Shown piece after piece: positions 6,376-8,061 of a DNA stretch of 8,061 nt. The stretch lies in assembly GCA_023428805.1 (NCBI GenBank), contig JAEYWW010000311.1, positions 1-8,061 on the forward strand, written 5' to 3'. The number at the start of each line of letters is the position of its first letter. Position 1 is the stretch's first letter. Position numbers and translations under genes: made by a program. Origin of the DNA: Armatimonadota bacterium (GTDB taxonomy: Bacteria; Armatimonadota; Fimbriimonadia; Fimbriimonadales; Fimbriimonadaceae). Below the pieces are notes generated by a model, which was given only the letters and a program-made list of their open reading frames with translations, did not search any database and had not been told where the DNA came from.

Positions 6376-7351
6376 GATTCAGGACCGCCTGCTGGGGTGG
6401 TACCACCAGAACAAGCGCGAACTGCCCTGGCGGCAGACCCGCGACCCCTACGCGATCTGGGTCAGCGAGATCATGCTTCAGCAGACCACGGTCAAGGCGG
6501 TGATTCCGTTCTATGAGCGGTGGATGACGCGGTTTCCAACTGCTTCCTCCCTCGCTGAGGCTTCGATAGACGAGGTTTTGACCTATTGGCAGGGGCTGGG
6601 CTACTACCGCCGTTGCCGGATGCTTCACGCGGGGGCTCATTTTGTCCTTGAGAACGGATTTCCTTCAAGTGAACAGGAGTGGCGAAAAGTGCCGGGTGTG
6701 GGGGAATACACCGCTGCGGCCATCGCCTCCATCGCCCTAGGCGAGCGCGTTGCGCTGGTGGATGGCAATGTTGAACGGGTTTACGCACGACTGACCTGCG
6801 ACGACTCGCAGAACCTCAAACCAGCGGCGTGGAAATGGGCGAGGGAAGTGCTGGCTGAGGATGCGGGAAGTTGGAATCAGGCTTTGATGGAGCTCGGCGC
6901 GACTGTTTGCATCCCGCGTGAGCCGCTCTGCTCGTCCTGCCCGGTGGCCGGGGGTTGCTGCGCATCTGCATCCGGTCGTCAGGCATCGCTGCCCATGCCA
7001 AAGCTCAAGCCGGAGTGGCGCGAGGTCACGCATTTCATCTGGATTCCAGTTGCGGATGGTCGAATCGGAATCCGCCAGATTCCGCCCGGCGAATGGTGGG
7101 AGGGAATGTGGGAGTTCGCCCGATCCTGCAACTTCGAGTCGCTTGGAGAACAACTGTGTCCGGAGTGGGTGGAGGATGTGGGGAGCTTTCGGCACGTCGT
7201 CACGCGGCACAAGATTCAGGCCGTTGTTTCGATTGCACGGAACTGCCAGGCGATAGGAGAGTTTCGCTGGGTTCTGCCCGAAGAACTGGATGATTACGCC
7301 ATGCCAGCACCTCAACGTCGGGCGTGGAAAATGGCTTCTATCGTGATCTAG
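6368..7351 (+). CDS. mutY: Adenine DNA glycosylase (A/G-specific) MutY
   Basis: A 327-residue base-excision repair enzyme that removes adenine mispaired with 8-oxoguanine. The N-terminal helix-hairpin-helix domain shows LPWR (19-22), catalytic Glu34 in SEIMLQQT, the hairpin VPGVGEYTA (108-116, with the Tyr114 typical of Bacillus-type MutY), and catalytic Asp132 in VDGNV. Cys181, Cys188, Cys191 and Cys197 give the C-x6-C-x2-C-x5-C pattern of the [4Fe-4S] cluster. Residues about 213-327 form the Nudix-like C-terminal domain for 8-oxoguanine recognition, with PPGEWWEGMWEF near 239-250. The loop usually reading FSH reads FRH here (274-276). The frame begins inside the end of pyrF (8-nt overlap) without a Shine-Dalgarno sequence, suggesting translational coupling. 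It is not an endonuclease III, because that lacks the extra C-terminal domain. Confidence 0.96.
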   Translation: MSEIQDRLLGWYHQNKRELPWRQTRDPYAIWVSEIMLQQTTVKAVIPFYERWMTRFPTASSLAEASIDEVLTYWQGLGYYRRCRMLHAGAHFVLENGFPSSEQEWRKVPGVGEYTAAAIASIALGERVALVDGNVERVYARLTCDDSQNLKPAAWKWAREVLAEDAGSWNQALMELGATVCIPREPLCSSCPVAGGCCASASGRQASLPMPKLKPEWREVTHFIWIPVADGRIGIRQIPPGEWWEGMWEFARSCNFESLGEQLCPEWVEDVGSFRHVVTRHKIQAVVSIARNCQAIGEFRWVLPEELDDYAMPAPQRRAWKMASIVI

Positions 7352-7409
7352 TGTCACTGCCAACGGAAGCCCGTAGCGCACTAGCCGCCATTCTCAAAGT
7401 CCGATTGCA

Positions 7410-7425
7410 GAGCGGCGAGCCGCTC
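7410..7425. repeat. Short hairpin (GAGCGG / CCGCTC) at the mutY / minus-operon convergence
   Basis: GAGCGG (7410-7415) pairs with CCGCTC (7420-7425) around the loop CGAG, overlapping the stop codon of the 107-residue gene. It lies about 58 nt after the mutY stop. No T run follows on either strand, so it is at best a weak or factor-assisted terminator. The rest of 7352-7423 shows no gene and nothing else I recognise. Confidence 0.4.
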
Positions 7426-7747
7426 ACTCCGTAGCTCTGGCTAGCCAGAGCACTCCTGGCTCGCGCAGATTCAAATACCCCTGCCCGTACATCCAGAGCA
7501 CGATGTACCAAACCCCGGTCAGGGCGACGCTTAGAAGCAAGGCAACAATGCTGATCCGAACAATGGCTAGTCCGTATCGACGCGCCAAGGCTTCCTGCTT
7601 CAGCACGCTCTCCCGTCGACGCTCCTTGCCTGCGGCAGAGTCAAATCCGAAAGTGCGTCGGCGGAGGATGCGGATTCGTGGACGGCGGAGGAACCAGAGC
7701 ATGAGCCACCAGACCCTCCTCGCCAGCCAATCCGCGATCCAGATCAT
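7424..7747 (-). CDS. Small unrecognised membrane protein
   Basis: A 107-residue protein of no family I recognise. The first 20 residues are hydrophobic and unusually rich in tryptophan (MIWIADWLARRVWWLMLWFL), followed by an arginine-dense stretch (21-31) and a charged segment to about residue 56. A clear transmembrane helix spans about 60-86, and a short tail of about 20 residues follows. The N-terminal stretch may be a second membrane helix or an interfacial amphipathic helix; the positive middle would then stay cytoplasmic. The start codon overlaps the stop of the upstream gene as ATGA, which strongly implies one operon and translational coupling. That makes this a likely partner or accessory of the protein cut by the right edge. 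The last codons lie over a perfect 18-bp palindrome. The ATGA junction is the main reason to believe this short frame is real. Confidence 0.65.
   Translation of the reverse strand: MIWIADWLARRVWWLMLWFLRRPRIRILRRRTFGFDSAAGKERRRESVLKQEALARRYGLAIVRISIVALLLSVALTGVWYIVLWMYGQGYLNLREPGVLWLARATE
7434..7451. repeat. Perfect 18-bp palindrome (GCTCTGGCTAGCCAGAGC)
   Basis: The sequence is identical on both strands and can fold into a hairpin, or be a site for a dimeric DNA-binding protein. It lies inside the last codons of the 107-residue gene and 8 nt from the hairpin at 7410-7425. Neither strand has a following T run. Its place between convergent genes suits a transcript-end structure, but no function can be shown from sequence. 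Confidence 0.5.
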
Positions 7748-8061
7748 GTCTTCATCGGCAGAAACGCATCCGGCAGCACCAACGCTCCATCTTCATCCAG
7801 AAAATAGAGCGCGCCCGATGGCAGCGGCTTGGTGCCGCGCAGGATTTTGACCACCACCACGGACTCTCCCGTTGTTCTGAACTCGCCGCGATAGGGCGCG
7901 ACGGGTTTGTGGGTGGGTTCGTGCTGGTCGTGGTAGCGGATGACGCGCTGGCCATCCACGCTCGCGACAACTCCCATGCCGAAGCTGGCGACCAGGCTGT
8001 ATGTTCCCGGCTTCGGCAGCCGAACCCGAGCCCACAGAATCAGGGTCCCGGCGGAGTGCTT
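7744..8061 (-). CDS. Partial gene, C-terminal beta-sandwich (PA14-like) domain of a larger protein
   Basis: The frame is open from the right edge to the TGA at 7746-7744, giving 105 residues with no necessary start inside the window. An internal Met (ATG at 7977-7975) falls in the middle of a strand, so the protein most likely begins outside. The visible part alternates hydrophobic residues in a strand-rich pattern: LWARVRLPKPGTYSLVASFG, then VASVDGQRVI, then VVVVKILRG and GALYFLDEDG. A W-x-x-x-L-x-x-P-x-x-G-x-Y strand followed by V-D-G is the pattern of PA14 and related carbohydrate-associated beta-sandwich domains. This is a weak resemblance, not a firm family call. No transmembrane segment is visible here. 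The stop codon overlaps the next start (ATGA) of the 107-residue membrane protein, so the two are in one operon. The full protein might be a secreted or membrane-bound enzyme with this as a C-terminal module. Confidence 0.7.
   Translation of the reverse strand, partial: KHSAGTLILWARVRLPKPGTYSLVASFGMGVVASVDGQRVIRYHDQHEPTHKPVAPYRGEFRTTGESVVVVKILRGTKPLPSGALYFLDEDGALVLPDAFLPMKT

Noticed and set aside
6737..7381. Open frame (214 codons) on the minus strand within mutY
   Set aside because: Shadow of a confidently identified mutY, starting and ending without regulatory signals.
1..8061. Search for tRNA, rRNA, CRISPR repeats, transposase or integrase genes, and attachment-site repeats
   Set aside because: No tRNA-like cloverleaf, repeat-spacer array, mobile-element gene or flanking direct repeats were seen on reading either strand.

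Overview
This is an ordinary stretch of GC-rich (my rough estimate is near 60%) bacterial chromosome with tightly packed protein genes. I see no rRNA, tRNA, CRISPR array, insertion sequence or phage genes. Most starts lack a convincing Shine-Dalgarno sequence. Several are preceded at 6-8 nt by a TANNNT (-10-like) motif, which suggests an SD-poor lineage that uses leaderless mRNAs. The mix of a plant-chloroplast-type glutamyl endopeptidase, a lactaldehyde-type aldehyde dehydrogenase and this start architecture would fit Armatimonadota (Fimbriimonadia) or a similar deep-branching phylum. That placement is an impression and was not tested.

Layout. At the left edge lie the first 17 codons of a minus-strand gene resembling peptidase E. 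A 32-bp divergent gap separates it from a large secreted S9-family peptidase (86-2608, plus), which resembles glutamyl endopeptidase and has a visible Ser-Asp-His triad. A perfect 16-bp-stem hairpin then sits between convergent genes. A minus-strand operon follows, transcribed from about 5627 down to 2730. It encodes an aldehyde dehydrogenase, then 1 nt later a small secreted NlpC/P60-like cysteine hydrolase, then 8 nt later an unrecognised protein with a membrane hairpin and a coiled-coil tail.

Divergent from this operon is a plus-strand pair: pyrF (orotidine-5'-phosphate decarboxylase) and mutY (adenine DNA glycosylase), overlapping by 8 nt. Convergent with mutY is a second minus-strand operon cut by the right edge. 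Its visible parts are the C-terminal beta-sandwich (PA14-like) domain of a larger protein and, through a 4-nt ATGA overlap, a 107-residue membrane protein.

How the genes work together. pyrF makes UMP and mutY removes A mispaired with 8-oxoguanine; their link looks like co-transcription, not shared biochemistry. The aldehyde dehydrogenase, cell-wall-hydrolase-like protein and coiled-coil membrane protein are probably co-expressed, with no obvious common pathway. I found no clear novel defence, mobile or biosynthetic system. The items most worth checking are the start-site architecture, the MutY FSH-loop substitution, the two unrecognised membrane proteins, and the perfect inverted repeats between convergent genes.
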